A stretch of 64,000 nucleotides of DNA, taken from assembly GCF_000374165.1 (NCBI RefSeq), contig NZ_KB893794.1:121051-185050 (forward strand), read 5' to 3'. How positions within the stretch are numbered: the stretch's first letter is position 1; each line of letters begins with the position of its first letter. The DNA is from Parafrankia elaeagni. Lineage in GTDB: Bacteria; Actinomycetota; Actinomycetes; Frankiales; Frankiaceae. The notes below the pieces were generated by a model. That model was not told the origin of the DNA. It ran no database searches and saw nothing but the letters and a program-made list of their open reading frames with translations. This document shows positions 36,968 to 46,266 of the stretch, piece after piece. Made by a program: the position numbers and the translations under genes.

Positions 36968-38158
36968 ATGACCAGGGCCACGGATCAGGCAGGCGTCGCG
37001 ACGGCGGGAGCGCCGTCCGCCCCCGCGTCGGCGGTGTCTCCCGACGGGCCGGGGAACGTCCTGGTTGTCAACGCGGGGTCGTCCAGCGTGAAACTGCGCC
37101 TGCTGGCCCCGGACGACCAGGTGCTGGCCGCACACGACCTGCGGGCTGCCGCCGGCCGCCCGGACCCCGACGAGCTGGAGCGGGCGGTCGAGGAGCTCGC
37201 GCACGCCGGTGAGGTCGCGATCACCGGTCACCGGGTCGTGCACGGCGGGTCGGTCTTCACCGACCCCGTCCTGGTCGACGACGAGGTGGAGGGGCAGCTG
37301 CGGGCGCTCGTCCCGTTGGCGCCGCTGCACCAGCCCGCGGCGCTGGCCGCGCTCGCCGACGTCTCGGCGGTGCTCCCCGGGGTGCCGCGGGTCGCCTGCT
37401 TCGACACCGCGTTCCACGCGCGGATGCCACCCGAGGCCGTCACCTACGCGGTGCCGGCGCGCTGGCGGGAGGAGTACGGGGTGCGCCGCTACGGCTTCCA
37501 CGGCCTCTCCCACGCCTACGCCTCGCGTCGCGCCGCCGAGCTGACCGGCGCCCGCCGGGTGGTCACCGCCCACCTGGGCTCGGGCGCCTCGCTGGCCGCC
37601 GTCCGTGACGGTGTGAGCGTGGACACGACCATGGGCTTCACCCCGCTGGAGGGCATGGTGATGGCCACCCGGTCCGGGACGGTGGACCCCGGCCTGCTGC
37701 TGTGGCTGCAGACCGAGCAGGGGATGTCCGCCGAGGAACTCACCGACGCGCTGTTCCACCACAGTGGCATGACCGGCCTGGTCGGCTCGGCGGACATGCG
37801 GGCCGTGCTCGAAGGAGCCCGGCGCCCGGGCAGCCCGGAGGCGCTGGGTCTCGCCGTGTACCTGCACCGGCTGCGTGCGGAGACGGCCGCGATGGCCGCC
37901 GCCCTCGGGGGGATGGACGCGCTGGTCCTCACCGGCGGGGTGGGCGAGCACGCCGCCCCGGTGCGGTCCGGCGCGGCGGCCGGGCTCGGCTTCCTGGGAG
38001 TCGCGATCGACGAGGCGCGCAGCGACTCCTACCAGCGCGGAGACCTGGAGATCAGCGCTCCCGGTGCACCTGTGCGCACCCTGGTCATCGAGGCTCGCGA
38101 GGACATCGAGATCGCCCGCGCCGCGCGCGCCTGCCTGCCGGCCCGCGCCGGAGGGTAG
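36968..38158 (+). CDS. ackA: acetate kinase
   Basis: Transfers phosphate between acetyl phosphate and ADP. Family signatures are VLVVNAGSSSVKLRLL (about 30-45), YGFHGLSHAYASRRAAEL (about 176-193), HLGSGASLAAV and DTTMGFTPLEGMVMATRSGTVDPG. The 396-aa length is normal, with a short Ala/Pro N-terminal addition. Position directly after xfp and on the same strand shows an operon for acetyl phosphate disposal. No pta gene is present in the window. Acetyl phosphate can also act as a phosphodonor or acetyl donor, so the enzyme may set its pool. Confidence 0.95.
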   Translation: MTRATDQAGVATAGAPSAPASAVSPDGPGNVLVVNAGSSSVKLRLLAPDDQVLAAHDLRAAAGRPDPDELERAVEELAHAGEVAITGHRVVHGGSVFTDPVLVDDEVEGQLRALVPLAPLHQPAALAALADVSAVLPGVPRVACFDTAFHARMPPEAVTYAVPARWREEYGVRRYGFHGLSHAYASRRAAELTGARRVVTAHLGSGASLAAVRDGVSVDTTMGFTPLEGMVMATRSGTVDPGLLLWLQTEQGMSAEELTDALFHHSGMTGLVGSADMRAVLEGARRPGSPEALGLAVYLHRLRAETAAMAAALGGMDALVLTGGVGEHAAPVRSGAAAGLGFLGVAIDEARSDSYQRGDLEISAPGAPVRTLVIEAREDIEIARAARACLPARAGG

Positions 38159-38313
38159 CGGCCTTCCGCCGTAAGGAGCGGCATCCGATCCGTGAGGATG
38201 CTGCTACTCTGCCCGGATGTGACGCGGCATCTGTATGGATCTGACCGGTTTCGGCCGCCGGTGACTGTGGTCTGCGTGGCCACGGCGGCCGCCGCAGGGC
38301 TGGGGTAACGCGC

Positions 38314-40002
38314 GTGGCGCCAGGAAACGGAGGCGCGGCTGGAGGCGCCGGCGGTGCCGGCGGTCCGGGCGGGCCCGGCGGTGGATGGCCAGGCGGTGGA
38401 TGGCCAGGCGGGCGGCTCCGGCGCTGGAGCCGGCGGGACGACGCCGACAGCGCACCGGTCCTCGACCTCACCGACGTCGACGAGGTCACCACCATGCTGC
38501 TGGCCCCGCCGGCCGAGTACCAGGGGCTGCGTCGCCGGGTCGTCGACCAGTTCACGATCGTCAGCGCCAACCGCTGCCAGCTTGCCCGGTCCGTCAACTG
38601 GGGTCCGCTGGACGGGCTGCTGACCAGCATCGTTCCGGGCACCGGCCGTCTCGACACAGCCGGTAGGCTGCCGCCCGAGGTGTGCCTGCTGCTTCCGGTC
38701 TCCACCCTGCAGAAGCGGGCGCTGGTCGGTTTCGACCTCGTCGGCCCGAGCGGCTCGGACGCGCACCTGATGCCGTACGGAACGTCGGTCGCGATTCAGG
38801 GCAACCTGATCGCGCTGCTCGCCGAGGCCGCCGGCTGCCCGCTGCCGGGGCCGGCCCGCCGGGTCGTGGACGCGATCTCCCGCTTCCGGCCAGGCCGGCT
38901 CACCGGCAACATGCCGCGGCTGAGGCCCCGGCCGGGCCGTCCGCTCAGCCTCGAAGCGGTGCGCACCTACCTCGAGCGCGAGGCGGACCTGGCGGTGCCC
39001 GCGGCGACCCTGCGGTCGTGGCACGCACTGCTCGAACCGGCCCAGATCGCGCTGGGTGAGGCGCTCGCCGAGCCGTTCGACCCGCTGAGCAGCGCGGACA
39101 CCCTGCTGCTCGCGGTCGGCGAACTGTGGCGGGATCCGGATGTCCCGACCCCGCTGGAGATCGGGCACATCGGCTACTACCTGCGCGAGTTCACCGGCTG
39201 GGTGGACGAGCTGAGCCTGGTGGGCGAGACCGCGACACCGGTGCTGAGCACGGTCGCCGAGTACGGGCGGCGCTGGGAGGCGCTCGCCGCCGTCACCACG
39301 GACCCCTACCGGCCGTGTCTGATCAAGATGAAGGAGGAGCGCCGGACGGTGCTCGCCCGCCGGTGCCCGGTGCGGGACGACGACGCCTCGCTGCGCCGGC
39401 GGTGGCTGATGCCGGTCGCCCTGGTGGACATCGACCCGGGCGGTCCGGGCAGCTACCACGTCAGCATCGGCACCGACGACTCCAGCATCGAGCTGAGCAC
39501 CCCGATCACGGTCGACCTGGAGCATCGGCGGATCGCCCGGACCTATGTGGAGGACGTCCACCAGAACCGCGAGGTGTACGCGTTCTACAGCACCGACGCG
39601 CGGCGGGCGGCACGCGCGAAGCTGGTCGTCGGCCTGAGCGTCTCGCCGGATGTCGGCCGGGTCGCCGCCGCGATCATGATCCTCATGGTGCTCACCGTGG
39701 CGCTGTCGGCGCTGCCGTTCGAGCTCGGCGCCGACGCGGTGGCGGTGGTGGCGGTGCCGTCGTCGTTCGCCGCGACAGTGCTGCTCACCCGGGAGCGGTC
39801 GAGCCTGGCGGCCTGGGTGCTCGGCCCGGCGAAGCAGGCGCTGCTCGCGTTGCTGGTCGTGCTGGCGGTGCTGTCCGGGCTGCGGGCGCTGGGCTGGCAC
39901 CGGCCGCCGGACGAGCCGGTCACGTCGATCACTCCCGGTGCGGGTGGGCAGCCCCAGGCCGGGCCGACACCCCTGACTGCTGTGGCCGCACTGTGGCCTT
40001 AG
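38314..40002 (+). CDS. unknown protein with C-terminal membrane segments
   Basis: A 562-aa protein I cannot place. A Gly/Pro-rich N-terminus (GGPGGPGGGWPGGGWPGG) leads into a soluble region of about 400 residues with mixed helix and strand content. Segments such as LARSVNWGPLDGLLTSIVPGTGRLDTAGRLPPEVCLLLPV, EIGHIGYYLREFTGWVDELSLV and a strand-rich HVSIGTDDSSIELSTPITVDLEHR carry no motif known to me. Three hydrophobic segments end it (about 451-470, 474-493 and 508-530), then a short Pro-rich tail. GTG 38314 is used. It follows ackA by 155 bp on the same strand. Function unknown; a membrane-anchored cytoplasmic domain is the structural reading. Confidence 0.7.
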   Translation: MAPGNGGAAGGAGGAGGPGGPGGGWPGGGWPGGRLRRWSRRDDADSAPVLDLTDVDEVTTMLLAPPAEYQGLRRRVVDQFTIVSANRCQLARSVNWGPLDGLLTSIVPGTGRLDTAGRLPPEVCLLLPVSTLQKRALVGFDLVGPSGSDAHLMPYGTSVAIQGNLIALLAEAAGCPLPGPARRVVDAISRFRPGRLTGNMPRLRPRPGRPLSLEAVRTYLEREADLAVPAATLRSWHALLEPAQIALGEALAEPFDPLSSADTLLLAVGELWRDPDVPTPLEIGHIGYYLREFTGWVDELSLVGETATPVLSTVAEYGRRWEALAAVTTDPYRPCLIKMKEERRTVLARRCPVRDDDASLRRRWLMPVALVDIDPGGPGSYHVSIGTDDSSIELSTPITVDLEHRRIARTYVEDVHQNREVYAFYSTDARRAARAKLVVGLSVSPDVGRVAAAIMILMVLTVALSALPFELGADAVAVVAVPSSFAATVLLTRERSSLAAWVLGPAKQALLALLVVLAVLSGLRALGWHRPPDEPVTSITPGAGGQPQAGPTPLTAVAALWP

Positions 40003-40112
40003 CGGACCATCAGGCCTGCTGGCAGGGGCGGGACGCCTCCCGTGCCGGCGAACGGCGACCGCCGCCGGGGCGGTGGCGGTACCCTGAACCCACTGTCGTG
40101 CGAGACGGGACG

Positions 40113-40313
40113 GTGAGCATGCCGAAAAACTACGGCGCGGGGGTCGCCGACGGCGCGGCGCGCGTGGGTGGCCTGCGGTCGTTCGTCCGTCTCGGCCGTC
40201 GTGAGCTGTGGATGCGGCTTGACCGGAACATGATCGCCGGGGGCCGTCGAGAGCCCGCAGGGCGTCCGCCCGCGGGTCCGTCGGGGCCGTCGGGGCTGGT
40301 GTCAGGGTCCTGA
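40113..40313 (+). CDS. possible small basic protein (66 aa)
   Basis: GTG 40113 (or ATG 40119) opens a 66-codon frame beginning VSMPKNYGAGVADGAARVG, with an Arg-rich middle (LGRRELWMRLDRNM) and a Pro/Gly/Ser tail. About 80 percent of codons end in G or C, as in neighbours, but so do shadow frames. A TACCCT-like box lies at about 40080. No family recognised. Listed because the 496-bp gap between the unknown membrane protein and dapA contains nothing else. Confidence 0.28.
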   Translation: MSMPKNYGAGVADGAARVGGLRSFVRLGRRELWMRLDRNMIAGGRREPAGRPPAGPSGPSGLVSGS

Positions 40314-40498
40314 AAGCCGCTTGGAAGTAGTTCTTCGTTCCCTGCCCGGCCCGCCGGTGCCGCGGACGCCCGGACGAGACGGTCCGGTCGGTTCCGTCCG
40401 GCACGCCGCGGAACTACGGGTGCGTGGTGGGGGACGCCGACTCCGCCGGTCGGTGACCGTCGGAGGAGATGTCGGAGGTGCCCGCTAGCGTGGCAGGT
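40314..40498 (+). promoter_or_regulatory. dapA promoter region with leaderless-type -10 (TAGCGT)
   Basis: TAGCGT at 40486-40491 lies seven bases before ATG 40499, matching the pattern seen at ribF and rimO. Two in-frame alternatives upstream (ATG 40469, GTG 40490) would start before the predicted transcript. The remainder of the region shows no feature. Confidence 0.45.
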
Positions 40499-41494
40499 AT
40501 GTCAGCATTGCCCCCGGCCCCGTTCGGGCGGATGATCACGGCGATGATCACGCCGTTCACCCCGGACGGCGGGCTCGACGTCCCGGGTGCCGCGGCGCTC
40601 GCGGAGCACCTCGTCGACGCCGGGAACGAGGCGCTGGTCGTCAACGGCACGACCGGGGAGTCCCCGACCACCTCCGACGCGGAGAAGGACACGTTGCTGC
40701 GCGTGGTCCGCGAGGCGGTCGGCGGCAGGGCGCGTGTCATCGCGGGTGTCGGCACGAACGACACCCGGCACACGCTGGAACTGGCCGGCGCGGCCGAGAA
40801 GGCGGGCGCCGACGGCCTGCTGGTCGTCGCTCCGTACTACAACAAGCCCCCGCAGGCCGGGCTGCTCGCGCACTTCCGGGCCGTCGCCGACGCGACGTGC
40901 CTACCTGTCATGATCTACGATATTCCTGGCAGGTCCGGGGTGCCCGTCACGACGGAGACGCTTCTGCAGCTGGCCGACCACCCGCGCATCGTCGCGGTGA
41001 AGGACGCCAAGGACGATCTTTCCGCGTCGTCATGGGTGCTGGCCAACTCGGGCCTCGCCTACTACTCGGGCACGGACGTGCTCAATCTTCCGCTGCTGTC
41101 CGTTGGTGCGTGTGGTGTGGTCAGTGTTGTCGGTCACCTGGCCGCCCCCGCCATCCGGGCGATGATCGAGGCCTTCGGGGCCGGTGAGGTGGGTCGGGCG
41201 ATCACGCTACACAAGGGCTTGCTGCCCGCATACGAGGGAGTTTTCCGCACTCAGGGTGTGATCACGACGAAGGCGGCGCTGGCGATGGCCGGCCTGCCGG
41301 CGGGGCCGGTACGTGCCCCGCTGGTCGACGCCACCGAGGCCGAGCGCGCGCGGCTGCGCGCCGACCTCGCCGCGGCCGTCCTGGAGCCCGCCGCGGGTGG
41401 GCCGTCGGTGGCGCCGTCGGCGTCCGCCCCCGGGAGACCAGGCGCCGCGAGACCGGGCACCGCCACGGCTGCCGCCGGGACGGCGGCTTCATGA
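40499..41494 (+). CDS. dapA: 4-hydroxy-tetrahydrodipicolinate synthase
   Basis: Condenses pyruvate and aspartate semialdehyde, the first step of the DAP/lysine branch. The TIM barrel shows ALVVNGTTGESPTTSDAEK (about 45-63), the Tyr region APYYNKPPQAGLLAHF, MIYDIPGRSGVPV, and the Schiff-base Lys in IVAVKDAKDD (about 165). The core is about 295 aa; an extra 35-residue Ala/Pro/Gly C-terminal tail brings the length to 331. The stop overlaps the RNase J start (ATGA at 41491-41494). dapA-rnj-ftsK is a conserved actinobacterial order. Confidence 0.95.
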   Translation: MSALPPAPFGRMITAMITPFTPDGGLDVPGAAALAEHLVDAGNEALVVNGTTGESPTTSDAEKDTLLRVVREAVGGRARVIAGVGTNDTRHTLELAGAAEKAGADGLLVVAPYYNKPPQAGLLAHFRAVADATCLPVMIYDIPGRSGVPVTTETLLQLADHPRIVAVKDAKDDLSASSWVLANSGLAYYSGTDVLNLPLLSVGACGVVSVVGHLAAPAIRAMIEAFGAGEVGRAITLHKGLLPAYEGVFRTQGVITTKAALAMAGLPAGPVRAPLVDATEAERARLRADLAAAVLEPAAGGPSVAPSASAPGRPGAARPGTATAAAGTAAS

Positions 41495-43176
41495 CGCACC
41501 CGCACCCCGAACTGGGGCCACCGCCGCCGCTGCGTGCCGACGGCCTGCGGATCATCCCGCTGGGCGGGCTCGGTGAGATCGGCCGGAACATGACCGTGTT
41601 CGAGCACGCCGGCCGGCTGCTCATCGTGGACTGCGGCGTCCTGTTCCCGGAGACCGACCAGCCCGGCGTCGACCTGATCCTGCCCGACTTCACCGCCATC
41701 CGGGATCGCCTGCACGACATCGAGGCGGTCATCCTGACCCACGCCCACGAGGACCACATCGGGGCGGTTCCCTACCTCCTGCGCGAACGCCGCGACATCC
41801 CGCTGATCGGCACCCGGCTGACCCTCGCGCTCATGGTCGCGAAGCTCGCCGAGCACCGCATCAAGCCGGTGACGATGCAGATCCGCGAGGAGGAGCACCA
41901 TACGTTCGGGCCGTTCGAGTGCGAGTTCCTCGCGGTGAACCACTCGATTCCGGACGCGGTGGCGGTCGCCATCCGCACCGACGCGGGCCTGGTCCTGCAC
42001 ACCGGTGACTTCAAGATGGACCAGCTCCCGCTCGACGGGCGGCTGACCGACCTGGGTGGCTTCGCACGCCTCGGCCGGGAGGGCGTCGACCTGCTGATGT
42101 CGGACTCCACCAACGCCGAGGTGCCCGGCTTCGTGGCCTCGGAGCGGCAGATCGCACCCGTGCTCGACAAGGTCTTCCGTGAGGCCGACCGGCGCATCGT
42201 CGTGGCCTGCTTCGCCAGCCACGTCCACCGGGTGCAGCAGGTTCTCGACGCCGCGGAGACGCACGGCAGATCCGTCTGCTTCGTCGGCCGTTCCATGGTC
42301 CGCAACATGGGCGTCGCCCGTGACCTGGGCCTGCTGCGCGTCCCGCCCGGTCTGGTGATCGACAGCCGGGACGTCGACTCCCTGCCGGACCGCAACATCT
42401 GTCTGGTCTCGACCGGTTCCCAGGGCGAGCCGCTGTCGGCGCTGTCCCGGATGGCCAACCGGGACCACGCGATCCGGATCGAGGAGGGTGACACGGTCGT
42501 CCTCGCCTCCAGCCTGATCCCCGGCAACGAGACCGCGATCTACCGGGTGATCAACGGTCTGACCCGGTGGGGTGCGAAGGTCGTCCACAAGGGCGTGGCG
42601 ATGGTGCACACCTCCGGGCACGCCCCGGCCGGCGAGCTGCTGTACGTGCTGAACGCGACGCGGCCGTCGAACATGATGCCGGTGCACGGCGAGTGGCGGC
42701 ACCTGCGTGCCCACGGTGCCCTGGCGGAGGCGACCGGCGTCCCGCCGGACCGCGTGATCCTCGCCGAGGACGGCATGGTCATCGACCTGATCGACGGCCA
42801 GGCCAGCATCACCGGCGCGGTGCCGTGCGGCATGGTCTTCGTCGACGGTCTCGCCGTCGGCGACGTCGGCGAGTCCAGCCTGAAGGACAGGCGGATCCTC
42901 GGCGAGGAGGGCTTCATCACGATCACGGTCGTGGTGGACGCCGCCGCCGGGAAGGTCGTCGTCGGCCCGGACCTGTCGGCCCGCGGCTTCTCCGACGTCC
43001 GGAGTGCGTTCGACGAGGTCCAGAACCGGCTCGCCGACGCCCTGAACGACGCGATGCGTTCGGGGATGACCGACACGAACGCGCTGCAGCAGCTCGTTCG
43101 GCGCACGGTCGGCCGATGGGTGAACGAGCGTTACCGGCGCCGTCCCATGATCCTTCCGGTCGTCCTGGAAGTCTGA
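41491..43176 (+). CDS. rnj: ribonuclease J
   Basis: Metallo-beta-lactamase/beta-CASP RNase with endo- and 5'-3' exonuclease activities, involved in rRNA maturation and mRNA decay. The zinc motif THAHEDHIGAVPYLL is at about residue 83-97; others are FLAVNHSIPDAV, HTGDFKMDQ, SDSTNAEVPGF, the beta-CASP VACFASHVHRVQQV and GHAPAGELLYVLNATRPSNMMPVHGEWRHL. A C-terminal domain ends in RRRPMILPVVLEV. The 561-aa length is normal. It overlaps dapA by four bases and is followed by a classical terminator. Confidence 0.96.
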   Translation: MTHPHPELGPPPPLRADGLRIIPLGGLGEIGRNMTVFEHAGRLLIVDCGVLFPETDQPGVDLILPDFTAIRDRLHDIEAVILTHAHEDHIGAVPYLLRERRDIPLIGTRLTLALMVAKLAEHRIKPVTMQIREEEHHTFGPFECEFLAVNHSIPDAVAVAIRTDAGLVLHTGDFKMDQLPLDGRLTDLGGFARLGREGVDLLMSDSTNAEVPGFVASERQIAPVLDKVFREADRRIVVACFASHVHRVQQVLDAAETHGRSVCFVGRSMVRNMGVARDLGLLRVPPGLVIDSRDVDSLPDRNICLVSTGSQGEPLSALSRMANRDHAIRIEEGDTVVLASSLIPGNETAIYRVINGLTRWGAKVVHKGVAMVHTSGHAPAGELLYVLNATRPSNMMPVHGEWRHLRAHGALAEATGVPPDRVILAEDGMVIDLIDGQASITGAVPCGMVFVDGLAVGDVGESSLKDRRILGEEGFITITVVVDAAAGKVVVGPDLSARGFSDVRSAFDEVQNRLADALNDAMRSGMTDTNALQQLVRRTVGRWVNERYRRRPMILPVVLEV

Positions 43177-43198
43177 GCGCGCTCCGCGGATCTGCTCC

Positions 43199-43237
43199 GA
43201 AAGCCCTGGGTCAATCTCTGGCCCAGGGCTTTCTTCC
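43199..43237 (+). terminator. rho-independent terminator after rnj
   Basis: GAAAGCCCTGGG (43199-43210) and CCCAGGGCTTTC (43222-43233) pair over 12 bp around an 11-nt loop, followed by TTCC. It is the most classical terminator in the window. Confidence 0.85.
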
Positions 43238-43348
43238 ATGTGTCGAGTGGCCCGCTCAGGCGGGGAAGAATGCCGTCGGTACCGTCATGGCACGCCCGGA
43301 TAGTCTGGGTTGCAGCGACTCGCGTCGCTTCCCGGGTACCTTCTCCGC

Positions 43349-46159
43349 GTGGCCACACGCACGTCCGGCGCCCGTACGCAGGCGCAGACCAAACCACGAG
43401 CGGCCACGGCGCGGTCCGGTGCGGGCGGCTCCGGGCGGGCTCCCGCGCGCAGGCAGACCGCGGCGCCCACCCGTGGCGCCGCGACCCGCGGCGCGAGCGC
43501 GCGCCGGCGGTCAGGGCCGCCGAAGCCGCCGATCCAGCTGCTGATCGCGCAGATCGCCGTCAAGGCGGTCTACCACGCGTGGATGGCCGCGGCCGGGCTG
43601 CTCGGCAGCGCGCTGCGCCGATTCGGCCGCAACACGCGGGATCTGCGGATCCAGGCCGAGCACCGGCGCGACGGCCTGGGGCTTGCCGCCTTCGGCGCCG
43701 CGATCCTGCTCGGCGCGGCTCTGTGGGGTGGCGCCGGTGGCCCGGTCGGGGCCTTCGTCGCCGCGGCGATCGAGCTGTTCGTCGGGGCCGGGGCGCTGGC
43801 CGTCCCGCTGTTCTGTCTCGGGGCTTCCTGGCGGCTCGTCCGGTCGCCGTCGGACCCGGAGAGCCGCGGGCGGGTGGTCATCGGCTGGGCCGCTGTCGCG
43901 CTGGGCATCCTGGGCGTGCTGCACATCGCGCGTGGCGAGCCGGACCTCGCCCAGGGCGTTGACGGGATACGCGCGGCCGGGGGCCTGTTCGGGCTGCTCA
44001 GCGGCGCGCCGCTGGCGAGCGCGGTGACCGTCTACGTGGCCGTCCCGCTGCTGCTGATCATGTCGCTCTTCGGTTTCCTGGTGGTGACCGCGACGCCGAT
44101 CCGCCAGGTGCCGGAGAAGCTCCGCGAGTTCGCCGAGCGGCTCACCGTCCCGATCCGCGAGCCGGGTGGCTACGCCGACGAGGACGACGAGTTCGACGAC
44201 TACGAGTCGGGTGCGGACGTGGACGGTGCCGTCCCCGAGGACACCGCGCTCGACGAGCTGCTCGACGAGGAGCCGCCGCGGCCGCGACGCCGGCGCGGTG
44301 CCTCCCGGTCCCCGCGTGAGGGCGTGTACGACCTGGACGCCGGTGGCGCGGGCGCGCCGGGCACGGAGGCGGGTGTGGGGCGCGGGTCGGCTGCCGGCCG
44401 CTCGCGGCCCCCTGCGGCGGCGGGTGACGGCACCGACCCGGCCGACCTGTTCGCCGACGTCGCGGGCCTGGATGACGGGGAGGACAGCGAGGGCGTCGCC
44501 GGCCTTCTCGCCGGCGAGAACGGTGCGGCCGGCCCGGCAGCACGGCGCCAGCGGGCCCGCGCGGCGGCCGGCACGCCCGCGGCCGCGGGCGCAGGCGCAG
44601 CCGGAGCCGGAGCCGGAGCCGGGGGGTCCGACCTGGCCGGCGACTCGCCGCCCGGTCCGAACGAGATCGAGTACCTCGTCCCGCCGACGGATGGCGCCTA
44701 CCGGCTGCCGTCGCCGACGCTGCTGCGGTCGGGGACCCCGCCGAAGGTCCGCTCGGCGGCCACCGACGGTGTCATCGCCTCACTGACCGACGTGTTCACA
44801 CAGTTCAAGGTGGACGCGAAGGTCACCGGTTTCACCCGGGGGCCGACGGTGACCCGGTACGAGGTGGAGCTGGGCTCGGCGGTGAAGGTCGAGCGCATCA
44901 CCCAGCTCGGGAAGAACATCGCCTACGCCGTCAAGAGCCCGGACGTGCGGATCATCAGCCCGATCCCGGGCAAGAGCGCCGTGGGTATCGAGATCCCGAA
45001 CACCGACCGCGAACTGGTGTCTCTCGGCGACGTCCTGCGCAGCGGGGAGGCGACGGGAAACCCGCATCCGCTGCTGGTGGGCCTCGGCAAGGACATCGAG
45101 GGCGGCTATGTGCTGGCCAACCTCGCGAAAATGCCGCACATCCTCATCGCGGGCGCGACCGGAGCGGGAAAGTCGACCTGTATCAACACGCTCATCACCA
45201 GCGTGCTGGCGCGGGCCACCCCGGATCAGGTCCGCATGGTCCTGGTCGACCCGAAACGGGTCGAACTGACGAACTACCAGGGCATCCCTCATCTCATCAC
45301 GCCCATCATCACCAATCCCAAGAAAGCGGCGGACGCGCTGCAGTGGGTGGTGAAGGAGATGGAGAACCGGTACGAGGACCTCGCCGCCTGCGGGGTGCGC
45401 CACGTCGACGACTTCAACCGCAAGGTCCGCAACGGCGAGATCGTGGCCCCGCCGGGGTCGGAACGGGTCTACACGCCCTACCCGTACATCCTCACGATCG
45501 TCGACGAGCTGGCCGACCTGATGATGGTCGCGCCACGTGACGTCGAGGACGCGATCTGCCGGATCACGGCGATGGCCCGTGCGGTCGGCATCCACCTCGT
45601 GCTGGCGACCCAGCGGCCCTCCGTCGACGTCGTCACCGGTCTGATCAAGGCCAACGTGCCGTCCCGGCTGGCGTTTGCGACAGCGTCGCTGGCGGACAGC
45701 CGGACCATCCTCGACCAGGCGGGCGCGGAGAAGCTGGTCGGGCTCGGCGACGCGCTCTTCCTGCCGATGGGCGCGAGCAAGCCGGCCCGTATCCAGGGCG
45801 CGTTCGTCTCCGAGGACGAGATCTCCGCGATCGTCGATCACACGAAGGAGCAGGCCCAGCCCACCTTCGTGCCGGATGTCTTCGACGGCGGCGGTGAGGC
45901 ACGCAAGGAGATCGACGAGGAGATCGGCGACGACATGGCGCTGTTCCTCCAGGCCGTCGAGCTCGTCGTGAGCACCCACTTCGGCTCGACGTCGATGTTG
46001 CAGCGCAAGCTGCGCGTCGGGTTCGCCAAGGCCGGGCGACTGATGGACCTGATGGAGAGCCGCGGCATAGTCGGGCCGAGCGAGGGCTCCAAGGCGCGGG
46101 ACGTGCTGGTGATGCCGGACGAGCTGGAGGGACTTCTCACGACGCTCCGCAACGGATAA
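43349..46159 (+). CDS. ftsK: FtsK/SpoIIIE DNA translocase
   Basis: Septum-anchored ATPase that pumps chromosomal DNA during division or sporulation. After a basic N-terminal tail, about four membrane segments lie within residues 110-250 (for example [17 protein letters not shown] and [22 protein letters not shown]). A long acidic/Ala-rich linker follows (about 265-450). The motor has Walker [10 protein letters not shown] (about 601-609), [18 protein letters not shown], Walker [14 protein letters not shown] and an RecA-like [21 protein letters not shown]. The C-terminal winged-helix gamma domain reads YSTS-like [27 protein letters not shown] 43349 is used; a TTG at 43310 is in frame. A TAGTCT box lies at 43301-43306. 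Confidence 0.95.
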   Translation: MATRTSGARTQAQTKPRAATARSGAGGSGRAPARRQTAAPTRGAATRGASARRRSGPPKPPIQLLIAQIAVKAVYHAWMAAAGLLGSALRRFGRNTRDLRIQAEHRRDGLGLAAFGAAILLGAALWGGAGGPVGAFVAAAIELFVGAGALAVPLFCLGASWRLVRSPSDPESRGRVVIGWAAVALGILGVLHIARGEPDLAQGVDGIRAAGGLFGLLSGAPLASAVTVYVAVPLLLIMSLFGFLVVTATPIRQVPEKLREFAERLTVPIREPGGYADEDDEFDDYESGADVDGAVPEDTALDELLDEEPPRPRRRRGASRSPREGVYDLDAGGAGAPGTEAGVGRGSAAGRSRPPAAAGDGTDPADLFADVAGLDDGEDSEGVAGLLAGENGAAGPAARRQRARAAAGTPAAAGAGAAGAGAGAGGSDLAGDSPPGPNEIEYLVPPTDGAYRLPSPTLLRSGTPPKVRSAATDGVIASLTDVFTQFKVDAKVTGFTRGPTVTRYEVELGSAVKVERITQLGKNIAYAVKSPDVRIISPIPGKSAVGIEIPNTDRELVSLGDVLRSGEATGNPHPLLVGLGKDIEGGYVLANLAKMPHILIAGATGAGKSTCINTLITSVLARATPDQVRMVLVDPKRVELTNYQGIPHLITPIITNPKKAADALQWVVKEMENRYEDLAACGVRHVDDFNRKVRNGEIVAPPGSERVYTPYPYILTIVDELADLMMVAPRDVEDAICRITAMARAVGIHLVLATQRPSVDVVTGLIKANVPSRLAFATASLADSRTILDQAGAEKLVGLGDALFLPMGASKPARIQGAFVSEDEISAIVDHTKEQAQPTFVPDVFDGGGEARKEIDEEIGDDMALFLQAVELVVSTHFGSTSMLQRKLRVGFAKAGRLMDLMESRGIVGPSEGSKARDVLVMPDELEGLLTTLRNG

Positions 46160-46209
46160 GAAAGTCTGGACAGGTCCGTTGCCGGCTGTCGGACGTCGGC
46201 GGCCAACCG

Positions 46210-46215
46210 TAATAT
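46210..46215 (+). promoter_or_regulatory. possible -10 box TAATAT of rodZ
   Basis: TAATAT at 46210-46215 stands out in GC-rich sequence, 51 bp before the rodZ start. A GCGGAGG ribosome-binding site precedes the ATG. No well-spaced -35 was found. Confidence 0.4.
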
Positions 46216-46266
46216 CGGCAGGCGCCGCCACGGCGCCAGCGGGATATCGGGTGCGGAGGTTCGCTC

